Source: DASUPK01 sp963763955 (GTDB lineage Bacteria > Actinomycetota > Thermoleophilia > Solirubrobacterales > 70-9). Taken from it: a DNA stretch of 64,000 bases. Location: the NCBI GenBank assembly GCA_963763955.1, contig CAVXQP010000016.1:310001-374000 (forward strand), in the 5' to 3' direction. Both the position numbers and the translations under genes were made by a program. Positions 10,593-19,507 of the stretch are shown here, one piece after another (the first letter of the stretch is position 1; each line of letters begins with the position of its first letter). The notes beneath the pieces are model-generated. The model was not told where the DNA came from. It ran no database searches and saw nothing but the letters and a program-made list of their open reading frames with translations.

Positions 10593-11529
10593 TTAGCTGA
10601 GGCCCTCGGCGCCGGCGACGACCTCGAGGATCTCCTGGGTGATCTCGGCCTGACGCACCCGGTTCATCTCCAGGGTGAGATCCGAGATCACCTCCTTCGC
10701 GTTGTCGGCGGCGTTCCGCATCGCGGTCATCCGCGCGCCGTGCTCCGACGCGGTCGACTCGAGCAGCGCCCGATAGACGTTGAGCTGCGCGTACTCCGGG
10801 ATGCAGCTCGCCGAGCAGGGCCTCGGGCTCGGGCTCGTAGTCCCAGAGCGCCTTGCGGTGGGCTTCGGCCAGCTCGTCGTCGAGCTCAGCATCGTCATCG
10901 CGGAGTCAGCTCCTCCACTCCCTCCCCGAACACGTCGGCCTGCTGGACCGGGAGCAGCGTCTGCCTGCGCGACGTACTGGGTTAGCGGTGAGACGTAGCG
11001 GTTGTAGATCAGGTCGACGCGGTTCAGGTCCTTGTCGACATAGGAGGCGATCAGGTCCTCGGCGATCTCCCGTGCGTTCGCGAACGCTGGCCGGTCCGTG
11101 AAGCCGACGTACTCGCCGTGCAGGTCCTCGCCCCGGAATCGCATGGTCGAGGCACCGCGCCGTCCCACGATCGAGAAGCGGACCTGCTTGCCCTGCTGGG
11201 ACAGATCGCGCTGGAGCTGAACACCGGCGCGGATGATCTGCGAGTTGAACGAGCCGGCAAGGCCGCGGTCGCCGGTCACCAGCAGGATGCCCACCGTTGC
11301 GCTCCTCCTCGTGCTCCTGGAGGACAGGCAGGTTGCGCGCCTCGACCCCGGCCGCCTCGGCGACCTGGCGGGTCATCTTGCGAAGCTCGCGGGCGTAGGG
11401 GCGCAGAGCGTCGATCCGCTGCTCGGCGCGACGCAGACGCGCCGCGGCGACCATCTCCATGGCGCGGGTGATCTTCTGCACGTTCTTCACGGAGGAGATC
11501 CGGTTCTTGACTTCCTTGCGAGTCGCCAT
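10593..11529 (-). pseudogene. atpG: F-type ATP synthase subunit gamma, reading frame broken several times
   Basis: The N-terminus (MATRKEVKNRISSVKNVQKI, from ATG 11529) and C-terminus (ALLESTASEHGARMTAMRNAADNA, ending 10593) are clearly gamma, the rotating central stalk, but they lie in different frames. The middle can only be read by changing frame at about 11295 (before VGILLVTGDRGLAGSFNSQ), at about 10970 (QYVAQ then QTLLPVQQADVFGEGVEELT), at about 10897 (TPR then DDDAELDDELAEAHRKALWD) and at about 10802 (before IPEYAQLNVY). Each repaired segment gives good gamma sequence. Because the gene is essential and the rest of the operon is intact, sequencing or assembly indels are much more likely than true loss. 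Confidence 0.9.
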
Positions 11530-11538
11530 CTCTGCCGG

Positions 11539-13202
<1,664 letters not shown>

Positions 13203-13221
13203 TGCGGCTTTCGTTCCTTTC

Positions 13222-13755
13222 CTACGCCGCTTGGGCGACGCTCTTTCTCAGTTTCTCGAGCCTGTTTCGGATGCTCGTGTCCAAGACCATGTTGCCCACC
13301 TGCACGACCAGCCCGCCGAGGATGTCGGGGTCGACTCGGCTCTGCAGCTCGACCGTGTCGCCGGTCTGCTCCTCGATCGACGAGCCGATCCGCTTGGCGA
13401 TCTCCGGGTCGAGCTCGACCGCGCTGGTCACGGTGACGCCGAGCCGCTTGTTCTCCTTCGCCCAGAGCGCGTCGAACTGCCGTCGGATCCGGAAGAGCAC
13501 AGGCATCCGGTGTTTTTCGATCAGCAGCTCGAGGAAGTTGACGAGCTCGGGCTCGGCATCGGCTATCGACTTCTTCAGGCCCTCCTCCTTCTCAGCCGAC
13601 GAGAAGTAGGGGCTGAAGAAGAAGAGCTGCAGGTCGCGGGTGCCCGCCAGCGCGTCGGCGAACTGGCCGAGCTGCTCGCGAATCACGTCGAGCTTCCCCT
13701 TGTCCTTCGCCGCCCCGAAGAGGGCCTCTGCATATACGCGGGCGATCTCCTCCAT
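13222..13755 (-). CDS. atpH: F-type ATP synthase subunit delta
   Basis: This 177-residue peripheral-stalk subunit starts IARVYAEALFGAAKDKGKLD, the typical N-terminal helix bundle, and ends with the beta-rich VELQSRVDPDILGGLVVQVG region followed by LDTSIRNRLEKLR. The start ATG 13755 overlaps the atpF stop by one base (TAATG). It links F1 alpha to the b subunits. Confidence 0.95.
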   Translation of the reverse strand: MEEIARVYAEALFGAAKDKGKLDVIREQLGQFADALAGTRDLQLFFFSPYFSSAEKEEGLKKSIADAEPELVNFLELLIEKHRMPVLFRIRRQFDALWAKENKRLGVTVTSAVELDPEIAKRIGSSIEEQTGDTVELQSRVDPDILGGLVVQVGNMVLDTSIRNRLEKLRKSVAQAA

Positions 13756-14327
13756 TACGAGGGAGCAACCCCCTCGGCGATGCCGCCGTTCCCGCTCAGG
13801 CTCGAGAAATCGACCTCGGCCAGGGCCTCGTCGATCAACCGCTTCTGGTCGTCGCCCGTGAGCGACTTGCGGGTGACCTTCTCGGTGGTCAGCACGGTCA
13901 AATCGGCGACCTCCTTGCGGATTCGCTCCAGCGAGCGGCGCGTCTCCGCCTCGATGTCGCGGCGAGCGGCGGCGAGAAGCTCCTCGCGTTTCTCGCGGCC
14001 CTCGTTTGCGGCCTGCGCCGTCGTCGCTTCCGCGGCCTTGCGGGCCCTGGCGACGATGTCGTCGGCCTGCTCGCGGGCCTCTTTCAGCCGCTCTCGGTAC
14101 TCCTGCAGGATCTCGTCGGCCTCCTCGCGGGTCTTATCCGCCTGCTCGATCGACTCGCGGATCGCGTTGGCGCGCTTGTCGAGCGCCTCCTGGATCCGCG
14201 GGAAGGCGACCTTGCTGAGCACGTACATCGTGAACCCGAAGACGATCAGCGTCCAGATCATCAGCCCGAGGCCCGGGCTGACCAGGAAACTGCCGCTCGA
14301 GGCGACTATGTGCGTTGCGGGATCCAA
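13755..14327 (-). CDS. atpF: F-type ATP synthase subunit b
   Basis: A 190-residue peripheral stalk subunit with one N-terminal membrane helix (LGLMIWTLIVFGFTMYVLS) and a long charged coiled coil rich in Glu, Arg and Ala (residues 55-165). The start is a TTG at 14327, three bases after the atpE stop, so expression probably depends on translation of atpE. Its C-terminus couples to atpH through the shared TAATG. Confidence 0.94.
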   Translation of the reverse strand: MDPATHIVASSGSFLVSPGLGLMIWTLIVFGFTMYVLSKVAFPRIQEALDKRANAIRESIEQADKTREEADEILQEYRERLKEAREQADDIVARARKAAEATTAQAANEGREKREELLAAARRDIEAETRRSLERIRKEVADLTVLTTEKVTRKSLTGDDQKRLIDEALAEVDFSSLSGNGGIAEGVAPS

Positions 14328-14330
14328 GGC

Positions 14331-14609
14331 CTAGAGGAAGAAGGCGATCAGGCCGAAGATGAACGTGTAGAAGGCGACGGCCTCGGTGAGGGCGAAGCCC
14401 AGCCAGCGGATCGACTGGAGGTCGTCCTTCATCTCCGGCTGGCGTGCGACCGACTCGATCTCCTTGCCGAAGATGAAGCCGATCCCGATGCCGGCTCCGA
14501 TCGATCCGAGCCCGGCGCCGACGCCCAGCGCGATCGCCTTGCCGGCGTCCTTGATGCCGGTGTCGGTGACGCCGCTCGCCGCTTGCGCGATCGGGGTCAT
14601 GAGGTCCAT
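14331..14609 (-). CDS. atpE: F-type ATP synthase subunit c
   Basis: A two-helix proteolipid of 92 residues: ALGVGAGLGSIGAGIGIGFI in helix 1, the polar loop ARQPE, and the ion-binding Glu in GFALTEAVAFYTFIFGLIAF of helix 2. A GTG at 14615 is possible, but the ATG at 14609 has GGAG eight bases upstream and is preferred. No extra Na-binding signature was noted, so proton coupling is assumed. Confidence 0.95.
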   Translation of the reverse strand: MDLMTPIAQAASGVTDTGIKDAGKAIALGVGAGLGSIGAGIGIGFIFGKEIESVARQPEMKDDLQSIRWLGFALTEAVAFYTFIFGLIAFFL

Positions 14610-14624
14610 TGACACTGCTCCTTT

Positions 14625-15554
14625 CTAGTGAGTCTCGGCGACTGCGCCGCCGATGTAGATGCCTGAGAGGGTGGCGAAGATGAACGCCTGAAGCGTTGCG
14701 ATCAGCCCCACCTCCAGGACGAAGAACACGAAGGCAAGGGGGAAGGTAAGGACACCGAGCGCGGAGACGCCGAGCAGCACCGCGAGGCCGCCGCCCATGA
14801 AGAGGAGCAGCAGGTGCCCGGCGAGGATGTTGGCGAACAGTCGAACGGAGAGCGAGACCAGCCGCATGAACTGGGAGAGCAGCTCGATCACGAAGATCAG
14901 CGCCTTGCCGACCGGGTTCATGTCCTCCAGTCCCGCCGGCAGGAAGCTCTTCAGGTAGCCGAAGAGGCCCTTCGCCCTGATTCCCTCGATGTGGTAGGAG
15001 AACCAGACGACCAGGGTGAGCGCGAGCGAGAACGAGATGTTGGCCGACGCCGCATAGATCGCGAACGACGGGATCGAGAGGCCGAAGAGAGCGACCTCGT
15101 GCTCGGTGTTGGTCGGCAGCGGCAGGTAGCCGATGATGTTGGTGAAGGCGATGAAGAAGAAGAGCGTGGCCAGGAAGGGGAACCACTTGGTCGCGTAGGA
15201 GCCCTGGAGATTGCTCCCGGTGATTTGGTTCTTGGTCAGGCCGTAGGCGGCCTCGACGGCGGCCTGGGTGCGGTTCGGCTTCATCTGCATGTGTCGGGCG
15301 ACGTAGACCATCGTGAAGATGGTCAGGGCGCTCGCCAGGAAGAGGTAGAGGACGGCCTTGGTGATGGAGAGATCGAGCGGGCCGAGGTGGATCGGGATCC
15401 AGTTGTCGAGCTTGAACTCGTTCTGCGGCTTGAAGTCGTCGTTCTTGCCCTGGCTCCCCGCGACCCCCAGCAGCAGGATCGTCGTCCCGAGGTAGAGGGC
15501 CGCGCCGAGCAGGACCTTCCGCTTGGTGGAGAGCTTGGCGAGCCAGGCCATCAT
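14625..15554 (-). CDS. atpB: F-type ATP synthase subunit a
   Basis: This 309-residue membrane subunit forms the proton half-channels against the c-ring. Several hydrophobic helices are evident, and the essential Arg lies in LSVRLFANILAGHLLLLFMG, with FAFIFATLSGIYIGGAV at the C-terminus. The start is taken as the first ATG of an ATGATG pair (15554). The frame stays open upstream as far as MHLGTRVLL (15617), but that part appears to belong to the preceding small membrane protein after a frame break. Confidence 0.93.
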   Translation of the reverse strand: MMAWLAKLSTKRKVLLGAALYLGTTILLLGVAGSQGKNDDFKPQNEFKLDNWIPIHLGPLDLSITKAVLYLFLASALTIFTMVYVARHMQMKPNRTQAAVEAAYGLTKNQITGSNLQGSYATKWFPFLATLFFFIAFTNIIGYLPLPTNTEHEVALFGLSIPSFAIYAASANISFSLALTLVVWFSYHIEGIRAKGLFGYLKSFLPAGLEDMNPVGKALIFVIELLSQFMRLVSLSVRLFANILAGHLLLLFMGGGLAVLLGVSALGVLTFPLAFVFFVLEVGLIATLQAFIFATLSGIYIGGAVAETH

Positions 15555-15936
15555 CGGGTCTCGCCCCCGGTCGTCCTGGGAGAGCAGCCGGAGCAGCACC
15601 CGCGTGCCGAGATGCACCGTGAAGAGGATCAGCCGCCAGAAGCGCTGCGGCGAGGCCGGCGGGCTTGCCGGCGGACAGACCGACGATCAGGACCGCCAGT
15701 GCCACGACCCAGGCACTGGCGAGCCCGGTGGCTCCCAGCCACCCCATCGCCGCCCTGCGGTCGCGGCGCTCGACGGCGCCGGCGATGGCGCGATTCGCCC
15801 CGATCTCGATCCCGTACAGCACCAGCCAGACGCCGGCGATGACGAGATACCCGGACATGGGCAGGTCAGCCGCGATGAAGACGGGCAGGGCAGCCGCGAG
15901 GAGAACCAGGTCGAGGTAGCGGAGCGCGTTGGCCAT
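15555..15936 (-). pseudogene. AtpI-like small membrane protein, frame broken
   Basis: The ATG at 15936 begins MANALRYLDLVLLAAALPVF, and three to four hydrophobic segments follow up to VVALAVLIVGLSAGKPAGL. That frame then runs without a stop through the whole of atpB in the wrong phase. Changing frame near 15655 gives SPQRFWRLILFTVHLGTRV, again membrane-like, leading to the atpB start. Position before atpB, size and topology fit AtpI or the Rv1303-type protein found here in actinobacteria, an accessory factor in c-ring assembly or magnesium uptake. A TTG at 15987 is an alternative start. The exact end is uncertain. Confidence 0.55.
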
Positions 15937-16043
15937 GCGGGACGAGCCGGGGACGCCGCTGGATCCGTCTACAGCGAGCGTGGACAACGGTGATCCCCAT
16001 CTGATTTGTGGACGTTGAACGAGCGCATGAAATCCTTGCCCCC

Positions 16044-16106
16044 ACCATCAACTGCGGCCACGAACACCGCCGCCGAGCCTACGGCGGCCACAAAAATCGC
16101 CGCCGG
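16044..16106 (+). repeat. GC-rich dispersed repeat, two tandem units
   Basis: Two adjacent units of about 30 bases both read GCGGCCAC, then an A-rich run, then CGCCGCCG (16053-16082 and 16083-16106). The first 47 bases match 37266-37312 at 41 of 47 positions by direct comparison. Each unit can fold as a GGCGGC/GCCGCC hairpin. It lies in the 228-base gene-free stretch 15988-16214, upstream of the ATP synthase operon. Confidence 0.6.
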
Positions 16107-16110
16107 GTCT

Positions 16111-16132
16111 CCCTTCGGGCCAGCCCGGAGGG
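16111..16132. repeat. Hairpin in gene-free stretch before atp operon
   Basis: CCCTTCGGG (16111-16119) and CCCGGAGGG (16124-16132) pair over nine positions, with one G-T wobble, around a 4-base loop. It lies directly after the dispersed repeat and may belong to it. I see no convincing promoter in 15988-16110, where the atp promoter would be expected. Confidence 0.4.
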
Positions 16133-16165
16133 GCGGCGAATCCTAGCGACTGGGCTGAGATCGGG

Positions 16166-16207
16166 CGGATGAGGAAGCGGCCGCCAAACGGCGGCCGCTT
16201 CCATCCG
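16166..16207 (-). terminator. Strong GC hairpin downstream of the secreted-type protein gene
   Basis: GGAAGCGGCCGCC (16173-16185) and GGCGGCCGCTTCC (16190-16202) form a perfect 13-bp stem with an AAAC loop, extended by CGGAT/ATCCG on the outside across a GA bulge. It sits 13 bases past the stop of the minus-strand gene at 16215. No U-tract follows, as is common for actinobacterial terminators. Confidence 0.6.
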
Positions 16208-16214
16208 AGCCTTG

Positions 16215-16817
16215 TCAGAACGCGATCAGCGAGAACGACTTGCCGTCGACGAACGCCGCATCGCTGTTGTTCCAGACCTTGACCAGGAAGCCGTCAGCGG
16301 TCTTCGTCACGGCGGTGACCGCGTTGTCTCCGGCGCTGCTCACGACCGCATTCGCCGCGTCATTGCCGGCGAAGCTGACGACATACCGCCCGACATCGGT
16401 TCTCTCGATCCGCACCGCGTCCGCGCCCTTGTTGGCGCAGTTGAAGCCCGGAACGGTGGCCGTCGGCTGTGCCGGCGTGACGACGTCGGTGTCGACGACG
16501 AGTGAGGCCTTGAGCCAGCCCGTCTGACAGCCGCCCGGCGCCACGCCGCCCAGCTTGGCCGCGTTCATGGCGTACACGGCGTTCGGGGCGACCGCGTCGG
16601 GCGCCAGCTTGGGCGTGGTCACGGCACCGTCCGCGATCTTGTCGGTGGTCACAGCTCCGGCCCTGATGCTCTTGGACCGGACGCTGTTCGGCATCACCTT
16701 CACAGCCGCGTAGCCGAAGCCGCCCATCGCCGCGAAGAGGGCGACGAACGCCACGACCAGTGCCGGCGTGGGCCGAAGGCGCCGCGTGCGGCGGGACTTG
16801 GGATGCGTGTTGCTCAT
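16215..16817 (-). CDS. Membrane-anchored or exported protein with KIADGAVTTPKL-type repeats
   Basis: This 200-residue protein has a basic N-terminus (SRRTRRLRPTPA), one hydrophobic segment (LVVAFVALFAAMGGFGYAAV) that acts as a signal or anchor, then short repeats of the type S-I-R-A-G-A-V-T-T-D-K-I and G-A-V-T-T-P-K-L. The C-terminal domain of about 110 residues, with two Cys, looks like a small all-beta extracellular domain. Proteins with this N-terminal repeat pattern are, from memory, common in soil actinobacteria including Solirubrobacterales, and have no known function. It is divergent from the anti-sigma/ECF pair, so it might belong to the sigma factor's regulon. That is inference only. 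Confidence 0.75.
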   Translation of the reverse strand: MSNTHPKSRRTRRLRPTPALVVAFVALFAAMGGFGYAAVKVMPNSVRSKSIRAGAVTTDKIADGAVTTPKLAPDAVAPNAVYAMNAAKLGGVAPGGCQTGWLKASLVVDTDVVTPAQPTATVPGFNCANKGADAVRIERTDVGRYVVSFAGNDAANAVVSSAGDNAVTAVTKTADGFLVKVWNNSDAAFVDGKSFSLIAF

Positions 16818-16868
16818 TTCGAACTCCTTGGGTTGATTGCAAGCCCAAGGACGGGTCTGGCCCGTATT

Positions 16869-16889
16869 TATTCCGCGGGCCCCGGAATA
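16869..16889. promoter_or_regulatory. Inverted repeat between exported protein and anti-sigma gene
   Basis: TATTCCG (16869-16875) and CGGAATA (16883-16889) form a perfect 7-bp inverted repeat in the AT-richest part of the 110-base divergent intergenic region. It may be an operator or part of an ECF promoter. No partner is known. Confidence 0.35.
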
Positions 16890-16927
16890 GATCCGCCGCT
16901 CGCGCGTCTTTCACGCATAGATCACGC

Positions 16928-17719
16928 ATGAGCGGAGATAGCGCACACAACGAGCTCGACGAGCGGACCCGCCGTGGGCTCGCCTCCCTCGCAGACGGCA
17001 CACTGCAGGGGCACGAGCGGGCGGAGCTCGAAGCCCGCCTAGCCTCCTCGCCGCGGCTGCGGGAGGCACTCGAGCGCCAGCGCTCGGCGGTGGCCGCGAC
17101 GGGCAGCCTGGTCATCCCGGCCCCGGAAGGCCTCAGGCGCCGCATCGAGGCGGAGCACCCGCAGTCGCGGTCGCGGACGGCCCTGCGCGGCCGACGCCTG
17201 GCCTTCGGCGGCGCGCTGGCCGGCGCCGCGGCCGCAATCGCGCTCGCTCTGTTGCTGGTCATGTCCGGCGGGGGCGCCCCGACTGTCACCGAAGCCGCGC
17301 AGCTTGCGGATCTCCCGGCGACGCGCGCGTCCGTGCCAGTGGACGGGGCGAACCGAAAGCTGCTCGCCGCCGCGGTCGACGGGGTCCCGTTCCCGAACCT
17401 GCACGCCGACTTCGTCTGGAAGCAGGCTGGCGAGCGCTCGGACGAGCTGGACGGGCGCAGCACGAGGACCGTCTACTACAGGCGCGACGGTCAGCGAATC
17501 GGCTACACGATCCTCGCCGGCGATCCGATCGGCCCTCCTGCCGGGGCGCGGCCCAGCGTCCAGAACGGGGTTCGCCTCAGCACCGTGACCGAGGGAGGCC
17601 GCACGATCGTCACCTGGCTGCGGGGCGGGCGGACGTGTGTGCTCTCGGGAAACGGCGTCAGCGCAAAGGATCTGCGCGAGGTGGCCGCCTGGAAGGGCGA
17701 TGGGGCGGTGCCGTTCTGA
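16928..17719 (+). CDS. Anti-sigma-factor-like membrane protein
   Basis: A 263-residue protein with an N-terminal helical region (LDERTRRGLASLADGTLQGH, then ERAELEARLASSPRLREAL) like that of anti-sigma factors, one membrane helix (GALAGAAAAIALALLLVMSG, about residue 98-117), and an extracytoplasmic domain of about 140 residues containing one Cys. The zinc-binding H-x3-C-x2-C of many anti-sigma domains is absent. The ECF sigma gene follows five bases later, supporting the pairing, although the anti-sigma gene coming first is the less common order. The start ATG 16928 is chosen because the upstream frame has no RBS. Confidence 0.75.
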   Translation: MSGDSAHNELDERTRRGLASLADGTLQGHERAELEARLASSPRLREALERQRSAVAATGSLVIPAPEGLRRRIEAEHPQSRSRTALRGRRLAFGGALAGAAAAIALALLLVMSGGGAPTVTEAAQLADLPATRASVPVDGANRKLLAAAVDGVPFPNLHADFVWKQAGERSDELDGRSTRTVYYRRDGQRIGYTILAGDPIGPPAGARPSVQNGVRLSTVTEGGRTIVTWLRGGRTCVLSGNGVSAKDLREVAAWKGDGAVPF

Positions 17720-17724
17720 CCTCC

Positions 17725-18237
17725 ATGCTCGTCCAGGGGGAGGTGCGGCGTCTCGACGCGGAGCGCTCCGGCGATCACATCGATGCGCTCTTCCGTGCTG
17801 CCTGCGCGATGTGCGGGTCGCGCCAGCTCGCCGAGGATCTGGTGCAGGAGACCTATGTCAAGGTCCTGTCGCGTCCCCGACTGCTTCGCAGGGACGACGA
17901 CCTCGGCTACCTGATCAAGGCCTTGCGGAACACCTGGTACAGCCATCTGCGCACCGAGCGCGTCCGGCGGGCGGCAACCGCGCCCAATGGCGCGGCGCCC
18001 GACGATCTCGGGTCGCGGACCACCCGCGGCGACCCCGAGGCCTCACTCGAAGCCTCGACCGTCCTGGACGCGGTCTCTCGGCTCCCGATCCAGTATCGGG
18101 AAGCCGTAACCGCCGTCGACGTCGCCGGTCTCAGCTACGCCGAGGCCGCTCGCGCCCTGGGTGTTCGCCAGGGGACCGTGATGAGCCGACTCTACCGGGG
18201 ACGGGAGCAGGTGGCTCTGGCTCTGAGCTCGGACTGA
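17725..18237 (+). CDS. ECF-type RNA polymerase sigma factor
   Basis: A 170-residue sigma-70 family protein with region 2 (LFRAACAMCGSRQLAEDLVQ then ETYVKVL) and region 4 (LPIQYREAVTAVDVAGLSYA, EAARALGVRQGTVMSRLYRG) joined by a linker. Region 4 is the -35-binding helix-turn-helix. It starts at ATG 17725, five bases after the anti-sigma stop, so the two are co-transcribed. Its 3' end overlaps the convergent WecA-like gene by 107 bases. The target promoters are unknown. Confidence 0.88.
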   Translation: MLVQGEVRRLDAERSGDHIDALFRAACAMCGSRQLAEDLVQETYVKVLSRPRLLRRDDDLGYLIKALRNTWYSHLRTERVRRAATAPNGAAPDDLGSRTTRGDPEASLEASTVLDAVSRLPIQYREAVTAVDVAGLSYAEAARALGVRQGTVMSRLYRGREQVALALSSD

Positions 18238-19507
18238 CGGCCTCGATCTCCCCCGTGTCCGGGTCGATCGCCGCCGTCTCCCCTGTGGTCGGGTCGACGG
18301 CCGTGAAGGTCCCCGTGTCGAGCTCCTCCTTGACCGCCGCGTCGACCTCGGCCTCGACCGGCGGGGTCGCCGGCCCCCTGATCCCGACCAGCTGCCGGAG
18401 CCGGAAGCGGCGCAGCTTGAGGATCTCCAGCACGTGGATCACGTAGATGCTCGCGGCCAGCGCACCCAGCAGGCAGAGCGCCATGAAGGTCGTCCAGACG
18501 GGGTCGAAGTGGCCATGGTTGTCGCTGTACGGGACGAAGCGCAGGGCGAGCGCAACGCCGGCGAGGACAAGGGTCCAGCTGTACAGGTAGGCGATGGTCC
18601 GCCGCTGGCTGAAGCCGATGCGCGCCATCCGGTGGTGGAAGTGCTCGGTGTCGGCGCGGTAGATCGGCCGGTTGTACTTGAGCCGCTTGGCGACCACGAA
18701 GCCCGTGTCGAGGATGGGGACGGCGAGCACCGCGAGCGGGAAGAAGAGGGCGACGACCGCGTTGGTCTTCAGGGCCCCCTGGACGGTTACCACCGCCATC
18801 AGGTAGCCGAGCAGGTTGCTGCCGGTGTCCCCCATGAAGCTGGATGCCGGAGGGAAGCCGTGCCGCAGGAAACCCAGGGACGCCCCCGCCGTGACCGCCG
18901 CCAGCACTCCCGCGGCGTTGCGGTCCAGCGACAGCGCGATCACGGCGAGCGCGGCCGCCGAGATCAGGCAGACGCCCGCCGCGAGGCCATCCACCCCGTC
19001 GATCAGGTTGATCACGTTGGCGACGGCGACGATGCCGACGACCGTGAGGACCTGGCCGAGGTCGATGGCGCCGATCCCCGGCGGGTTGAAGAGCTCGACC
19101 GAGCCGGGATCGACCCGCCCGAGGAAGGGAAGGGTGAAGCTGTCGACCGTCACTCCCGAGGCGACCGGGATGATCGCCGCCGCCGTCTGGCCGAGCAGCT
19201 TGACGCCGGCCGGCAGGTCGACGAGGTCGTCGATCACCCCGACGGCGGTGATCACGATCGCACCGGCGAGGATCGAGCGGGTCTCCTGGTCCCACGGCAG
19301 GAAGATCGAGCCGCCGATCAGGACCGCCACCAGCACGGCAAGCCCGCCGAGCTTGGGGGTCGGGAACTCGTGGAGGCTGCGCTCGTTCGGGTAGTCGATC
19401 GCCCGGTCGCCGATCCGCCTGGCGAGCGACTCGGTGGCGGGCACCAGCGTCCAGACGGCTGCGCCCGCGAAGATGAAGGCGAACAGGGCGTCGATCGTGT
19501 CGGGCAT
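18131..19507 (-). CDS. WecA/MraY-like undecaprenyl-phosphate sugar-1-phosphate transferase
   Basis: A 458-residue polytopic membrane enzyme of glycosyltransferase family 4. It has about ten hydrophobic helices and the family motifs SLHEFPTPKLGG, the Mg-binding VIDDLVDLPAG, NLIDGVDGLAAG, FMGDTGSNLLGY and the HFHHRM loop. Such enzymes load GlcNAc-1-phosphate (or a similar sugar) onto undecaprenyl phosphate to begin wall or surface polysaccharide synthesis. Its position before the atp operon matches rfe/wecA (Rv1302) in mycobacteria. The tail after residue 375 is long, acidic and Thr/Pro-rich, and its last 35 residues overlap the sigma gene on the other strand, which is odd and may reflect a frame error. 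Confidence 0.9.
   Translation of the reverse strand: MPDTIDALFAFIFAGAAVWTLVPATESLARRIGDRAIDYPNERSLHEFPTPKLGGLAVLVAVLIGGSIFLPWDQETRSILAGAIVITAVGVIDDLVDLPAGVKLLGQTAAAIIPVASGVTVDSFTLPFLGRVDPGSVELFNPPGIGAIDLGQVLTVVGIVAVANVINLIDGVDGLAAGVCLISAAALAVIALSLDRNAAGVLAAVTAGASLGFLRHGFPPASSFMGDTGSNLLGYLMAVVTVQGALKTNAVVALFFPLAVLAVPILDTGFVVAKRLKYNRPIYRADTEHFHHRMARIGFSQRRTIAYLYSWTLVLAGVALALRFVPYSDNHGHFDPVWTTFMALCLLGALAASIYVIHVLEILKLRRFRLRQLVGIRGPATPPVEAEVDAAVKEELDTGTFTAVDPTTGETAAIDPDTGEIEAVSPSSEPEPPAPVPGRVGSSRSPGEHPGRERPRRS

Noticed and set aside
10593..11529. True loss of atpG
   Set aside because: All segments of gamma are present in alternate frames and the operon is otherwise complete, so repeated single-base indels in the assembly are the better explanation.
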